Source: Myxococcales bacterium
GTDB taxonomy: Bacteria > Myxococcota_A > Polyangia > Palsa-1104 > SHYY01
Length of the DNA: 41,122 nucleotides
Assembly: GCA_009692555.1 (NCBI GenBank)
Contig: SHYY01000030.1
Location: forward strand, 1-41,122
Reading direction: 5' to 3'
The translations under genes were made by a program, and so were the position numbers. The notes below the pieces were generated by a model. The model was not told the origin of the DNA. It worked only from the letters and a program-made list of their open reading frames with translations, and made no database searches. This document shows, one piece after another, positions 17,647-27,431 of this stretch (its first letter is position 1; every line of letters begins with the position of its first letter).

Positions 17647-17820
17647 TCACTCCTTTTCCGCAGCGCCGTCGCCCGGGCTCCTTCCGATCGGCGTGACGGT
17701 GGAGGGCGCGTAGGGACCGACCGGGAGCGGCTTGCGAACCGGCTTCGGCGCCTCCCCCTTCCCTTTCAGGTGGTGGGGCTTCGCGAGCTCGCGCATTCGA
17801 CCCTTGCCCTTCTTCGCCAT
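17647..17820 (-). CDS. Small Lys-rich basic protein, unknown
   Basis: A 57-aa protein starting MAKKGKGRMRELAKPHHLKG, with many Lys/Pro in the first two thirds and an acidic end. Its stop lies directly against the P450 stop (convergent, 0 bases). GAGGAG lies 3 bases before ATG 17820, supporting translation. No signal peptide or membrane segment. The composition suggests nucleic-acid or ribosome binding, but no family is recognised. It lies downstream of the Gly-rich lipoprotein gene, separated by a strong hairpin. Confidence 0.55.
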   Translation of the reverse strand: MAKKGKGRMRELAKPHHLKGKGEAPKPVRKPLPVGPYAPSTVTPIGRSPGDGAAEKE

Positions 17821-17858
17821 CGGCTCCTCGTGTGTGGCGCCAGTCAGTAGTCGCGTAT

Positions 17859-17885
17859 GCGCCGCCGGGCTTCGCCTGGCGGCGC
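17859..17885. terminator. Strong 12-bp hairpin, possible terminator
   Basis: A 12-bp stem with one G-T pair (left arm 17859-17870, right arm 17874-17885) closes a 3-base TTC loop. On the minus strand it lies about 50 bases after the Gly-rich lipoprotein stop and about 40 before the small Lys-rich gene. There is no T-run after it, so intrinsic termination is uncertain; it could also be an intergenic repeat element. Confidence 0.4.
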
Positions 17886-17933
17886 TACCGCGGGGGATCA
17901 AAAGGCCCCTCCCAGGGTCTCTTTCTTGGTGGA

Positions 17934-19520
17934 TCACAGCTGCGGGTCGAGGAGCGGCGCCGGGCTGACCTGCCCGCCGAGGGTGGCTGGGCCGCGGCTG
18001 CGGAGGATGATCCGGCCCCCGCCGCCCCCGCCACCGCCGCCGTTGGCGGTGAGGTCGCTGCCGATCGACTCGCCGGCGGTGGCCGCTGCCTTCGCGCCGC
18101 CCAGCCCGCCCGCTCCGCCTGCGCCCTTCCCGCCGCCGCCGCTCGCCTGGGCGCCCGAGGCCAGGCCATTCTGACCGCTTCCCCCCGCGCCGCTGTTCCA
18201 GTCCGCGCCGGCGCCGCCGCCTCCGCCATTGGCGGCGATCACCGATCCGCCGCCCGCGTCGAGGAGCGGGGCCTCCAGGAACAGCGCGCCCCCCGAGCCG
18301 CCACCGGCGCCCGACGCGGCGACGTTCTTCTGCTTGTTGATGCAGCCGCCCAGCCCGCCGCCCCCGCCGGCGAGGACGGCGCCGCCTGGTGCGACGGTCA
18401 GTCGCACCGCCGCGGTGAGCTGGATCGAGCCGCCGCCGCCGCCGCCGCCGCCATTCGCCATCGGGCAGTCCGCGGCGTTCTCGGTCGCCGCTGCGCCGCC
18501 GCCCGAGCCGCCCGGAACGCTCTTGAGGAGCGACGGGTCGGGCAGCGGCCAGGCCACCCCGCCCGCGCCGCCGTTCGCCTTGCTGACGAAGCTTCCATCG
18601 CCGCCCTTCGCGCCGATCGCGCCATAGCCAGCGCCGCCGCCGCCGGAGTCGACGTAGAGGCCGGAGTGGCTGCCCTTGCCGCCCGCGCCGACGCCGTTCC
18701 CACCGCTGGCGCCGCCCGGCCCGGGGGTAGTGAGCACGGCGCTGGCGTCGAGTGTTCCCTCGACGGTGATCGTGTCGCCCGCCACCACCACCAGCGGGCG
18801 CGGGCCGATCACCTTCACCGTTCCCTTGACGGTCAAGCGGCGCACCGCGAGCACGCCCACCTGGAGCTGGCCATCCTCCTGGGCCAGTGAGAAGGCGCAC
18901 CCCGGCGGGAGGGGCTTGCCGTCGATGTTGCCCTGGGTCGTATCGATCGAGATCGTGGCGATCAGATCGCAGCTGCCATCGGTGAAGAAGTGCTTCGCCA
19001 CATGCGATGGCGTCCACCCGAGCGCGAGATCCGGTGGCGTTGCGAGATCCGGCGGCGGGGCCAGATCGGGCGGCTTCGCTAGGTCCGAGGGCTCCTGGAG
19101 ATCGGGCGGCGCGGCCAGGTCCGGGGTCGCGAGGTCCGGGGGCGCGGCGTCGCCTTGCGCGGCCAGATCCGGCGCGGCGAGATCGCCCTTCGCAGCATCG
19201 GGAGGGATCGCCAGATCCTGGGCCGCAAGATCGGGCATCGCGAGATCGGGTGTCGCGAGATCGGGCGGCGCCAGATCGGGCTCCGCGAGGTCCGCCGGGG
19301 GGATCAGATCGGGGGCCGCACCGTCGCTGATCAGGGTCAGGTCGGCGATCGCGAGGTCGCCCACCTTGGCGGCGTCTCCCGGGGCCAGGTCGCGCCGGAG
19401 GTCCCACGGGCCGGCCAGATCGCGCGGCCCGGTGCCGCTCGGGTCGAGCCCCGGCACCTCGAACGCGCAGCCGTTAGCGAACAGGAGCAGCAGCAGTGGA
19501 GGCCAGGCCGCACGCCTCAT
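17934..19520 (-). CDS. Gly-rich surface lipoprotein with PDLA-repeat linker
   Basis: A 528-aa protein with lipobox FANGC (Cys 18). About residues 27-168 are an unbroken low-complexity linker of PDLA, PPDLA and GDLA units (some 20 DL pairs). A short folded region follows (HVAKHFFTDGSCDLIATISI ... GCAFSLAQEDGQLQVGVLAV). The C-terminal half is a Gly-rich beta-helix-like region with long Gly runs (ANGGGGGGGGSIQL, GAGGAGGLGGAK) alternating with hydrophobic strands such as RLTVAPGGAVLAGGGG. It resembles Gly-rich surface proteins of myxobacteria, with no known function. A TACCCT -10-like box lies 7 bases before ATG 19520. The linker probably spans the envelope or the cell-surface layer; that is inference. 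Confidence 0.8.
   Translation of the reverse strand: MRRAAWPPLLLLLFANGCAFEVPGLDPSGTGPRDLAGPWDLRRDLAPGDAAKVGDLAIADLTLISDGAAPDLIPPADLAEPDLAPPDLATPDLAMPDLAAQDLAIPPDAAKGDLAAPDLAAQGDAAPPDLATPDLAAPPDLQEPSDLAKPPDLAPPPDLATPPDLALGWTPSHVAKHFFTDGSCDLIATISIDTTQGNIDGKPLPPGCAFSLAQEDGQLQVGVLAVRRLTVKGTVKVIGPRPLVVVAGDTITVEGTLDASAVLTTPGPGGASGGNGVGAGGKGSHSGLYVDSGGGGAGYGAIGAKGGDGSFVSKANGGAGGVAWPLPDPSLLKSVPGGSGGGAAATENAADCPMANGGGGGGGGSIQLTAAVRLTVAPGGAVLAGGGGGLGGCINKQKNVAASGAGGGSGGALFLEAPLLDAGGGSVIAANGGGGGAGADWNSGAGGSGQNGLASGAQASGGGGKGAGGAGGLGGAKAAATAGESIGSDLTANGGGGGGGGGRIILRSRGPATLGGQVSPAPLLDPQL
19010..19445 (-). repeat. Degenerate PDLA-coding microsatellite-like repeat
   Basis: Short imperfect units such as gccagatcgggc and gcgagatccggc, 12-15 bases long, repeat across this stretch and code for the PDLA linker of the lipoprotein. 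Confidence 0.7.
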
Positions 19521-19527
19521 GGCCGAC

Positions 19528-19533
19528 AGGGTA
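19528..19533 (-). promoter_or_regulatory. -10-like box (TACCCT) of the Gly-rich lipoprotein
   Basis: The minus strand reads TACCCT 7 bases before ATG 19520, with no ribosome site between. No convincing -35. Reported because the same spacing recurs at many starts here. Confidence 0.3.
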
Positions 19534-19547
19534 GCACGCGCCCCCGC

Positions 19548-20666
19548 TCAGCGGGCGACGGTGAGAGCGATCAGCAGCGCGTCATCGGCGTAGCTGCCGG
19601 CGAGGTGGAGCTTGCGGGTGTAGGTCGCCTGGAGCTGCAGCGACGGGCCGAGCAACCACCCCGAGGCGCCCGCGGCGAAGGCGACGAATCGCCCGCGGCC
19701 CGCGGCCGCGAGGTCCTCGTCGAGGTACTCCACCCGCGCAGCGACGGAGAGCCAGGGTGTCCAGGCCAGCACCACCGCTTCCAGGTAGCCGCCGATCCGT
19801 CGCGCACGGGTGTCCGGAGCCACCGCCGGGCGCTCGAGCGGCCAGCCATCGGCGAACAGCACCTCGGCGTCGAACGCGACGCGGCGCCAGGAGAGCGCGA
19901 GGTCGCCACCGACGGCGTAGCCTGACGTGCGATCGGTCCTTCGGTACGCCCCCGAGAGCCCGCCCGCGCCCCGCAACCGCGACGTCCACGGGCCGTACTC
20001 CGGCCACAGTCGCCGCCCGACCGGTCCGTAGGGTTCCAGGATCAACCGCGCGGCGACGAGGACGCCCCCCGGCGCGTCGAGGTCGGGCTGGCGCGCCCCC
20101 TGGTAGATTCCCGCCGCGATCCGCGCCACGCCGACGTCGAAATCGGCGCTCAGGCCGAAGCGACGATCGGGGGCGATCGCCGCGATCGCGTGGGGCAGGA
20201 GCGCGAATGGCAGCGCGCCGGCGGGCTGCTCGCGCCCGCGCGAAAAGGGCACCTTCCCGATGCCGACCGACACCGCGGCGAAGTCCCACGGCCGCCACGC
20301 CACCTGCGCCTCGACGAGGCGGCCCCAGGCTCCGGCGTCGCTCCTGGCGCGCTCGCCTTCGTCCCACGGCTCCCAGACGATCCGGTAGGCGAGATCGTCG
20401 GTGGCGCCGCACAGCCCGAGGCGGGCGCGGGCGAGATCGACCCCCGCGCCGCTCGTCGGATCCCCTGAGCGCCGCGAGGAATCACGCCCCGCCCAGGGCA
20501 CCGCCCGCAGCGTCACCGACCCGGTGGGCTCGAACGCGCTCGCGGCACCGAACCCCTCCGGCCCGGCGTAGATCGGCGGCCCGTCGCCCGCGCATGGCAC
20601 GCCCGCTCGCGCCTCGAGGGAGGCGAGCGCGACGGCGATCAGCGCTGCGCGCGCAGCCCGTCCCAC
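19548..20666 (-). CDS. Outer-membrane beta-barrel protein (porin-like)
   Basis: From GTG 20666 the product is 372 aa with a signal peptide (ALIAVALASLEARA, cut before GVPC). The body alternates short amphipathic strands with turns: VDLARARLGLCG, AYRIVWEPWDEGER, VEAQVAWRPWDFAAVSVGIGKVPFSRG, RFGLSADFDVGVARIAAGIYQGAR and LSVAARVEYLDED. This resembles OprO/OprP-type phosphate-selective porins, where IGKVPFSRG-like segments are common. The end LLIALTVAR lacks the usual terminal Phe. It overlaps the upstream sigma-factor gene by 28 bases, so it is likely co-transcribed and may be a target or partner of that regulator. Its substrate is unknown. Confidence 0.7.
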   Translation of the reverse strand: MGRAARAALIAVALASLEARAGVPCAGDGPPIYAGPEGFGAASAFEPTGSVTLRAVPWAGRDSSRRSGDPTSGAGVDLARARLGLCGATDDLAYRIVWEPWDEGERARSDAGAWGRLVEAQVAWRPWDFAAVSVGIGKVPFSRGREQPAGALPFALLPHAIAAIAPDRRFGLSADFDVGVARIAAGIYQGARQPDLDAPGGVLVAARLILEPYGPVGRRLWPEYGPWTSRLRGAGGLSGAYRRTDRTSGYAVGGDLALSWRRVAFDAEVLFADGWPLERPAVAPDTRARRIGGYLEAVVLAWTPWLSVAARVEYLDEDLAAAGRGRFVAFAAGASGWLLGPSLQLQATYTRKLHLAGSYADDALLIALTVAR

Positions 20667-21430
20667 GAGCCCGAGGCGATCGCCTGGTGGATCTGCTCGC
20701 GCAGCGACGGGGGCACATCGGGCTCCGGGAGCATCCGGTAGATCGCCGCCGCGTCGTGCATCTTCTGCTCCTCGTCGAACGGCGGCAGGGTGCGCAGGCT
20801 CACCTCCGACCGCGCCGGCGGCGCGATGAAGCCCTTGCGCAGCGCCACGCCGATCCGGCTCGGGCACCGACAGGGGTTGCGCGGATCGATGTGCTCGCAG
20901 CGCGGCGCGAGGTAATCGCCGATCTTTTTCCGCGCGCGCGACAGGCGCACCTTGAACGCGCTCTCCCGGATCCCGAGCGAGCGTGCCGCATCGTCGTCGC
21001 TGAGCCCGAGCACCGCGGACATCACGAACGCCACGCGCTCCCCCGGGGGCAGGCAGTTCACCACCGCGGTCATGCACCCCTGCTTGAGCTCCCACAGCAG
21101 GACCTCGCGCTGCGGATCGGTCAGCGATGCGACCTCGCCGGTGCGGGTGGCCTCGGAGCGCAGCGTCTCGTCGAGCAGCTCGAAGCTGACCTCGGGCGCG
21201 GGCGGGAGGCGCTGCTCCGTCACGTGGGCGGCGATCCGGAGCAGCCAAAGCTCGGTCTCCGCGTCCGTGGTCGGCGGCTCGCCGACGGAGGCGCGGCAGA
21301 ACGTCTCGAAGCACGCTGCCGCTGCGTCGTCGTGGTGGAGCGTCATCCGGAAGCAGAAGTGGAAGACCTTGCCAAGGAACCGCTCGACGATCCCGGTGAA
21401 TCCGGGTGCGCTCGTCTTGACCGTCTCCAT
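20639..21430 (-). CDS. ECF-type RNA polymerase sigma factor with Cys/His C-terminal tail
   Basis: A 263-aa protein. The sigma-2 part is near residues 15-75 (VFHFCFRMTLHHDDAAAACFETFCRA), and sigma-4 near 124-172 (LPPGERVAFVMSAVLGLSDD, then RESAFKVRLSRARKKI, the recognition helix). After sigma-4 comes a tail of about 90 residues with C178-E-H180 and PC187-RC189-P. Such Cys/His motifs after sigma-4 occur in some ECF groups and may sense redox state or bind zinc. No anti-sigma gene is adjacent; the next gene, overlapping by 28 bases, codes an outer-membrane barrel. A TACCCT box lies 9 bases before ATG 21430. Confidence 0.8.
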   Translation of the reverse strand: METVKTSAPGFTGIVERFLGKVFHFCFRMTLHHDDAAAACFETFCRASVGEPPTTDAETELWLLRIAAHVTEQRLPPAPEVSFELLDETLRSEATRTGEVASLTDPQREVLLWELKQGCMTAVVNCLPPGERVAFVMSAVLGLSDDDAARSLGIRESAFKVRLSRARKKIGDYLAPRCEHIDPRNPCRCPSRIGVALRKGFIAPPARSEVSLRTLPPFDEEQKMHDAAAIYRMLPEPDVPPSLREQIHQAIASGSWDGLRAQR

Positions 21431-21439
21431 CCGGCGGAG

Positions 21440-21445
21440 AGGGTA
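21440..21445 (-). promoter_or_regulatory. -10-like box (TACCCT) of the sigma-factor gene
   Basis: The minus strand reads TACCCT 9 bases before ATG 21430, with no Shine-Dalgarno in between. The 48-base gap to the divergent lipoprotein gene (start 21479) must hold both promoters; toward that gene TACCTT lies at 21467-21472, 6 bases before its ATG. Confidence 0.3.
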
Positions 21446-21478
21446 CCATCCCGCCCGCGGGTGCGATACCTTCGGTCG

Positions 21479-21859
21479 ATGCGCCCGCTCCTCCTCGCCC
21501 TGGGCTCTGTCAGCCTCGCCCTCGGGGCGTGCGGCGGCGATGGCCGTTCACCGACGGCGCGCATCGCCCTCGCCCCGCTCTACGTGCCGCTCGGGGACGG
21601 CTATCGCACCGAGGTGCGCCTCGACGGCCGCGCCTCGCGGAACGATCTCGAGGATCCCGAGGGGACGCGCCCGCTCCGGTTCCTTTGGGAGCTCGACGAC
21701 GTGCGCCCGCAGATCGTCGACGGGGCGCTGGACGCGGCGCTGGTGACGGTCCGCGTTGCCGCCCCCCGCCCGACGACGGTGCGGTTGACGGTGACCGATC
21801 CCTCGGGGGCGATCGGCCGCGCCACCGCTCGCATCGGCGTCACCGTCGACGGCGGGTAG
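21479..21859 (+). CDS. Small lipoprotein with PKD-like domain
   Basis: A 126-aa protein with a lipoprotein signal (LLLALGSVSLALGAC, Cys 18). About 100 beta-rich residues follow: ARIALAPLYVPLGDGYRTEVRLDGRASRN, then LRFLWELDD and TVRLTVTDPSGAIGRATARIGV. The D-G-R-A-S-x-D and F-x-W-x-L-D spacing and the final T-V-T-D-x-x-G pattern are those of a PKD/Ig-like fold, used for surface adhesion or protein contacts. It is divergent from the ECF sigma gene, and so a possible target of it. Its stop is 18 bases from the convergent add gene. Confidence 0.75.
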   Translation: MRPLLLALGSVSLALGACGGDGRSPTARIALAPLYVPLGDGYRTEVRLDGRASRNDLEDPEGTRPLRFLWELDDVRPQIVDGALDAALVTVRVAAPRPTTVRLTVTDPSGAIGRATARIGVTVDGG

Positions 21860-21877
21860 GCTCTTTTCGCAGGGCGG

Positions 21878-22993
21878 TCAGCTCCGCTCGGCCGCGGCAG
21901 CCAGAGGGAGCTTCGGGGGTTCGGCGGAGCGCACGGATCGCGCGTTCGGCTCCGCCTTCGGCTCGACGAACGCCTCGAGCTCCCGGGTCACCTTCTTCAG
22001 CACGTCGGCCTTCTCGCGGTAGGGGAGGAACGCGCTCTTCCAGCCCGAGATGATCAGCTCCTTGAGATCGTCGAGCGTGAAGCCGTACTCGGTGTGGCAG
22101 AGGAACAGCTCCTTCGAAACGGTGGTATCCGTGACCAGCCGGTTGTCGGTGTTGATCGTCACGCGCAGGCCGTAGTTGAAGAAGAACGGCAAGGGGTGCG
22201 ACGCGAGGTCTGCGGCGGCGCGCGTCTGGATGTTGGAGCTCAAGCAGATCTCGAGCGGGATGCGATGATCGTTGACGTAGTTCAGCAGATCGCCGTTCTC
22301 GCGCAGGCGCGTGCCGTGGCCGATCCGGTGGGCGCCGCAGTAGTGGATCGCCTGGGCGATCGACTCGGGGCCGTACGCCTCGCCGGCGTGGGCGGTGCAG
22401 TTGACGTTGTTGTCGAGGATCAGCTGGAAGGCCTTCTTGTGGTCCTTCGCCGGGTAGTTGTACTCGGCGCCCGCGAGGTCGAAGCCGACCACGCCGCGGT
22501 TCTTGTAGGCCACGCACAGCTCGGCCATGCGCAGCGACGAGTCGGCGCTGATCGAGCGGATCCCGCAGAGGATGACGCCCGAGAGCACCCCGAAGTCGCG
22601 CTCGCCCGCGCGGAGGCCCTGGATCACCGCCTCGACGATCTGGGTGAGCTTGAGGTTGCGGTGGGTGTGCAGCATCGGCGAGTAGCGCACCTCGATGTAG
22701 CGCACGTTCTCGCGGGCGCAGTCCTCGGCCAGCTCGTAGGCGACGCGGTAGAGCGACTCCTCGGTCTGCATCACCGCGAGCGTGATGTCGAACGCCTTCA
22801 GGTAGTCCTCGAGCGACGAGCAGACCTCGCCCGCGTAGATCATCGAGTAGAGGGCCTTGGGATCGTCGGTGGGGAGCCTGACCTTGCCCTTCTCCGCGAG
22901 GTCGAGGACGGTCGTGAGTCGCACGGAGCCGTCGAGGTGGCAATGGAGGTCGGTCTTCGGAAGCTTTTCGATGAAGTCGAGGGTGAGCGCCAT
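21878..22993 (-). CDS. add: Adenosine deaminase
   Basis: A 371-aa cytoplasmic enzyme of purine salvage (adenosine to inosine). Zinc and catalytic motifs are in order: TDLHCHLDGS with H17 and H19, YIEVRYSPMLH, GFDLAGAE, AHAGEAYGPES near 200 (catalytic Glu), RIGHGTRL, ICLSSNIQT and INTDNR (zinc Asp; the common form is TDDP, but TDNR occurs in many bacterial members). The C-terminal 25 residues are an extra Pro/Ala tail. A perfect TATAAT ends 6 bases before the ATG. A related adenine deaminase is possible, but the GAEYNYP/EAYGPES context favours adenosine deaminase. Confidence 0.9.
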   Translation of the reverse strand: MALTLDFIEKLPKTDLHCHLDGSVRLTTVLDLAEKGKVRLPTDDPKALYSMIYAGEVCSSLEDYLKAFDITLAVMQTEESLYRVAYELAEDCARENVRYIEVRYSPMLHTHRNLKLTQIVEAVIQGLRAGERDFGVLSGVILCGIRSISADSSLRMAELCVAYKNRGVVGFDLAGAEYNYPAKDHKKAFQLILDNNVNCTAHAGEAYGPESIAQAIHYCGAHRIGHGTRLRENGDLLNYVNDHRIPLEICLSSNIQTRAAADLASHPLPFFFNYGLRVTINTDNRLVTDTTVSKELFLCHTEYGFTLDDLKELIISGWKSAFLPYREKADVLKKVTRELEAFVEPKAEPNARSVRSAEPPKLPLAAAAERS

Positions 22994-22999
22994 CGCGGG

Positions 23000-23005
23000 A
23001 TTATA
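23000..23005 (-). promoter_or_regulatory. Perfect -10 box (TATAAT) of add
   Basis: The minus strand reads TATAAT at 23005-23000, with only 6 bases (cccgcg) to ATG 22993. The -35 is weak (TGGCCC at 17-base spacing). Transcription should begin at about the A of the ATG, so this is the clearest leaderless candidate in the window. Confidence 0.6.
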
Positions 23006-23103
23006 GGGGTGTTGCCCCCCGAGGGCCAGACGTGGACCCTTTCCGGGCTTCGTCTTCCCCGCCTCTGGCCTCGGGCCCGCGGTTGTGCCAGCATCGCGCC
23101 CCG

Positions 23104-24894
23104 ATGAAGCCGGCCCTGCGGAGCCTGTTCTTCGCCGTCTGCGCGGCGGCCGGTCTCTACCCCGCCCTGGCCGCGGGGACGCTGCTCTCCGACCGCTACG
23201 ACTGGCGCTACTTCGACGCGATGGTGGAGATCTCCCGTCGCAGCGTCCTCTGGTACCACCAGGTGGCGCTGTGGAATCCCTACTCCTGCGGTGGCGAGGT
23301 CGCGCTCGCCAACCCGCAGTCGCTCGACGCCTCGCCGACCTTCCTCCTCGTGCTCCTCTTTGGCACCGCGCTCGGCTACAAGCTGGCGATCTGCCTCTAT
23401 CACTTCTGCGCGATGGACGGCGTGTTTCGCCTCGGGAGGCGCTTCGGTCTCGGCGCGCAGGGATCGACGCTGGCCGCGCTCGGGTTCGGCCTCTCGGGCT
23501 ACCTCGGGCTGCACTTCTCCTCGGGGCACGCCACGTTCGTCGGCGTGACGCTGCTTCCGTATCTTCTCCTCGCCTACGATCGCGCCCTCGACGAGATCGA
23601 GTACGCGGTGCCGGCCGGGATGGTCGCGGCGTGGATCGCCCTCGAGGGCGGCACCTTCACCCCGCCGATGGCGGCCGAGCTGCTCTTGCTCTGGGCGACG
23701 ATGGAGGCGATCAAGCGGCGCTCGGTGCGTCCGTTCGTCCTGCTCGCGGCATGCGGCGGGGTGGCCCTCGCCGTCGGTGCGGTGCGGATGTTCCCGGTCC
23801 TGGAGTTCATCAAGGACCACCCGCGGCCGCCCTTCCTGCGCGCCGCCGACGCCTCGGGGCCGTGGTGGATCGCCTGGGATCTGATCGCCTGGCGCGAGTT
23901 CGGCCCCGTCGCTGGCCGCAAATACTGGTCGCACGAGTACACCGCGCGGCTGCCCTACGTGCTCCTTCCGTTGTGGGCTCTCGGGATCGGCTGGCTGGCC
24001 TGGTCGCGGCGGCTGTCATCCCCGCTGCGCTGGTCGGCGCGGCGGATGTGGATCGTGGCGATCGTCGGCGCGCTCCTGGCGATGGGGAACTTCTGGCGCT
24101 TCGCCCCCTGGTCGCTTCTCCAGAAGCTGCCGGTGATGCGCGATCTTCGCGTGCCGTCACGCCACCTGGTGCTGGTCACTCTCGGGGTGTCGCTGCTGGC
24201 GGGCTTCGCCTGGGATCACTGCGCCACCCGCCTCGCCGCGCGCTGGCCCGGGCGCCGCTGGGCCTGGCTGGGCGCGGCGCTGTGCGCCTTCGCCGCCGTC
24301 GACGGGGCCTACTTCACCGCGATCCAGTACCGCGGCGTGTTCACCGTCGCCCCGGCGCGAGTCGACCGGCCCGTTCCGTTCCACCACGTCGAGGGCGGGT
24401 GGCGCGAGATGCGCGATGTGTTCCTCCTCGGCCACGGGTCGCTCCAGTGCGACGAGGTGGCGCCGCTGCAGCGCGCCGACGCCCTCGACGAGGGGGATGT
24501 GCCGCAGGAGCGACTGCTCGATCCCGGAGCGGGCGAGGTGGTAGCCTCCTCGTGGTCTCCGAACCGGCGGGTCATCACCGTCGCGCTCCAGCGTCCGACG
24601 ACCCTGCTCGTCAACTCGAACTGGAACGAGCACTGGAGCGCCGATCGCGGCCTCGTGACCCGGGTCGCCGGGCGCCTCGCGGTGGACCTCGCCGCGCTCC
24701 CGCCCGGCCGCCACGTGGTCACCCTGCGCTACGCGCCGCGCTCCTTCGATCTCGGCCTCGCGGTGACCCTGGCGATGCTCCCCGGCCTTCTGCTCGCGTT
24801 CGCCTACCAGCGACGGCGGCGGGCTACAGAGCCTTCTGCCGCTCCAGCCAGTCCACCACCCGCGCCTCCAGCTTCCCGCCCTCCAGTCGATTGA
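23104..24894 (+). CDS. Multi-pass membrane protein, YfhO-like
   Basis: A 596-aa protein with about ten or more hydrophobic helices, starting MKPALRSLFFAVCAAAGLYP. After the first helix comes a loop with WNPYSCGGEVALANPQSLDASPTF. This W-N-P-y-x-C-G-G-e element and the later extracytoplasmic beta domain (VVASSWSPNRRVITVALQRP, LLVNSNWNEHWSA) match the YfhO/DUF6044-like integral-membrane glycosyltransferase-like group (GT-C fold). It may act in transfer of sugars to envelope polymers, but no substrate is known. The C-terminal 25 residues are Pro/Ala-rich and overlap the 3' end of gshB in antisense by 71 bases; the frame there may be incidental. The start ATG has no clear ribosome site. Confidence 0.75.
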   Translation: MKPALRSLFFAVCAAAGLYPALAAGTLLSDRYDWRYFDAMVEISRRSVLWYHQVALWNPYSCGGEVALANPQSLDASPTFLLVLLFGTALGYKLAICLYHFCAMDGVFRLGRRFGLGAQGSTLAALGFGLSGYLGLHFSSGHATFVGVTLLPYLLLAYDRALDEIEYAVPAGMVAAWIALEGGTFTPPMAAELLLLWATMEAIKRRSVRPFVLLAACGGVALAVGAVRMFPVLEFIKDHPRPPFLRAADASGPWWIAWDLIAWREFGPVAGRKYWSHEYTARLPYVLLPLWALGIGWLAWSRRLSSPLRWSARRMWIVAIVGALLAMGNFWRFAPWSLLQKLPVMRDLRVPSRHLVLVTLGVSLLAGFAWDHCATRLAARWPGRRWAWLGAALCAFAAVDGAYFTAIQYRGVFTVAPARVDRPVPFHHVEGGWREMRDVFLLGHGSLQCDEVAPLQRADALDEGDVPQERLLDPGAGEVVASSWSPNRRVITVALQRPTTLLVNSNWNEHWSADRGLVTRVAGRLAVDLAALPPGRHVVTLRYAPRSFDLGLAVTLAMLPGLLLAFAYQRRRRATEPSAAPASPPPAPPASRPPVD

Positions 24895-25777
24895 TCTCCT
24901 GGATCCCGGTCGGGCTGGTGACGTTCACCTCGGTCAGGTTCCCGCCGATCACGTCGAGGCCGACCAGCGAGAGCCCGTCGGCCGCCAGCGACGGACGGAT
25001 CGTCCGCACGATCTCGTGGTCGCGCTCGTCGAGCACCGCGTGCTCCGGCCGCGCCCCGACGTGCAGGTTGCCGCGGGTCTCGTCCTCGCGCGGCACGCGC
25101 AGCACCGCTCCCAGGATCTCGCCGTCGAGCAGCAGGATCCGCTTGTCGCCCTGCCGCGCCTCGGGCAGGTAGCGCTGCGCCATCACCGGCTTCCTCCCCA
25201 GGCAGGTCGCCGCTTCGAGAATCGCGTGCAGGTTGCGATCGCCGAGGTGGAGGTGGAACACCCCGGCCCCGCCGCACGAATCGAGCGGCTTGATGATCAT
25301 CTCGCCGCCCTGCTTGCGCATGAAATCGATCAGCGCCGCCTGCCCACGCGCCACCAGCGTCGGCGGCACCAGCGACGGGAAGCGCAGCGCGTAGAGCTTC
25401 TCGTTGGCCTCGCGGAGGCCGCGCGGATCGTTCACCACGCGCACCCGCCCGCGCAGCCGCTCGAGGAGGTGGGTGGTGAGGAAGTAGTCGAGATCGAAGG
25501 GCGGATCCTTGCGCATCAGGACGAGGTCGAAGCGCCCGTCGATCAGCGCCGCCGACGCCTTGCCAACCCGCAGCCCCGGCGTCTCGGGCGCGCCCTCGAG
25601 CGGCAGGAGCGCGTGGTGGTAGGCCGCACCGAGGTCGCCGTCCTCGGCCCACAGGTCGGCGGGGGTGCACACCGCGACGTCGTGCCTTCGCCGGAGCGCC
25701 TCCTCGACGATCACCAGGGTGCTATCGGAGTACCGGTTGACCCGCTCGGGCGGGTCCATCACGACCAGGATTCTCAT
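24824..25777 (-). CDS. gshB: Glutathione synthetase
   Basis: A 317-aa ATP-grasp ligase joining gamma-glutamylcysteine and glycine. Family features: [20 protein letters not shown] at the start, LRKDP-like [70 protein letters not shown], and the end motif [14 protein letters not shown]. Length and order match proteobacterial GshB. No gshA is in the window. A promoter with a TACCGT box 8 bases before the ATG is visible. Convergent, overlapping 71 bases with the membrane-protein gene. Confidence 0.93.
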   Translation of the reverse strand: MRILVVMDPPERVNRYSDSTLVIVEEALRRRHDVAVCTPADLWAEDGDLGAAYHHALLPLEGAPETPGLRVGKASAALIDGRFDLVLMRKDPPFDLDYFLTTHLLERLRGRVRVVNDPRGLREANEKLYALRFPSLVPPTLVARGQAALIDFMRKQGGEMIIKPLDSCGGAGVFHLHLGDRNLHAILEAATCLGRKPVMAQRYLPEARQGDKRILLLDGEILGAVLRVPREDETRGNLHVGARPEHAVLDERDHEIVRTIRPSLAADGLSLVGLDVIGGNLTEVNVTSPTGIQEINRLEGGKLEARVVDWLERQKAL

Positions 25778-25785
25778 CGCGGCGG

Positions 25786-25814
25786 ACGGTAGCCGAGCGC
25801 GAAGTGGGACACAA
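25786..25814 (-). promoter_or_regulatory. Putative promoter of gshB
   Basis: On the minus strand: -35 TTGTGT (25814-25809), 17-base spacer, -10 TACCGT (25791-25786), 8 bases to ATG 25777. There is no ribosome site. Confidence 0.4.
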
Positions 25815-25861
25815 GCACGACCGGCTCGACCGCCATCCCGGAGCGGAGACCTGCCGCCATG

Positions 25862-27379
<1,518 letters not shown>

Positions 27380-27385
27380 CGGGCG

Positions 27386-27414
27386 AGGATAGCTGCAAGC
27401 ACCGGCGCGGTAAA
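27386..27414 (-). promoter_or_regulatory. Putative promoter of the NtrC-type regulator
   Basis: On the minus strand: -35 TTTACC (27414-27409), 17-base spacer, -10 TATCCT (27391-27386), 6 bases to GTG 27379. It resembles a housekeeping promoter with a leaderless start. Confidence 0.45.
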
Positions 27415-27431
27415 GCCGGGCTGCAGGCGGA

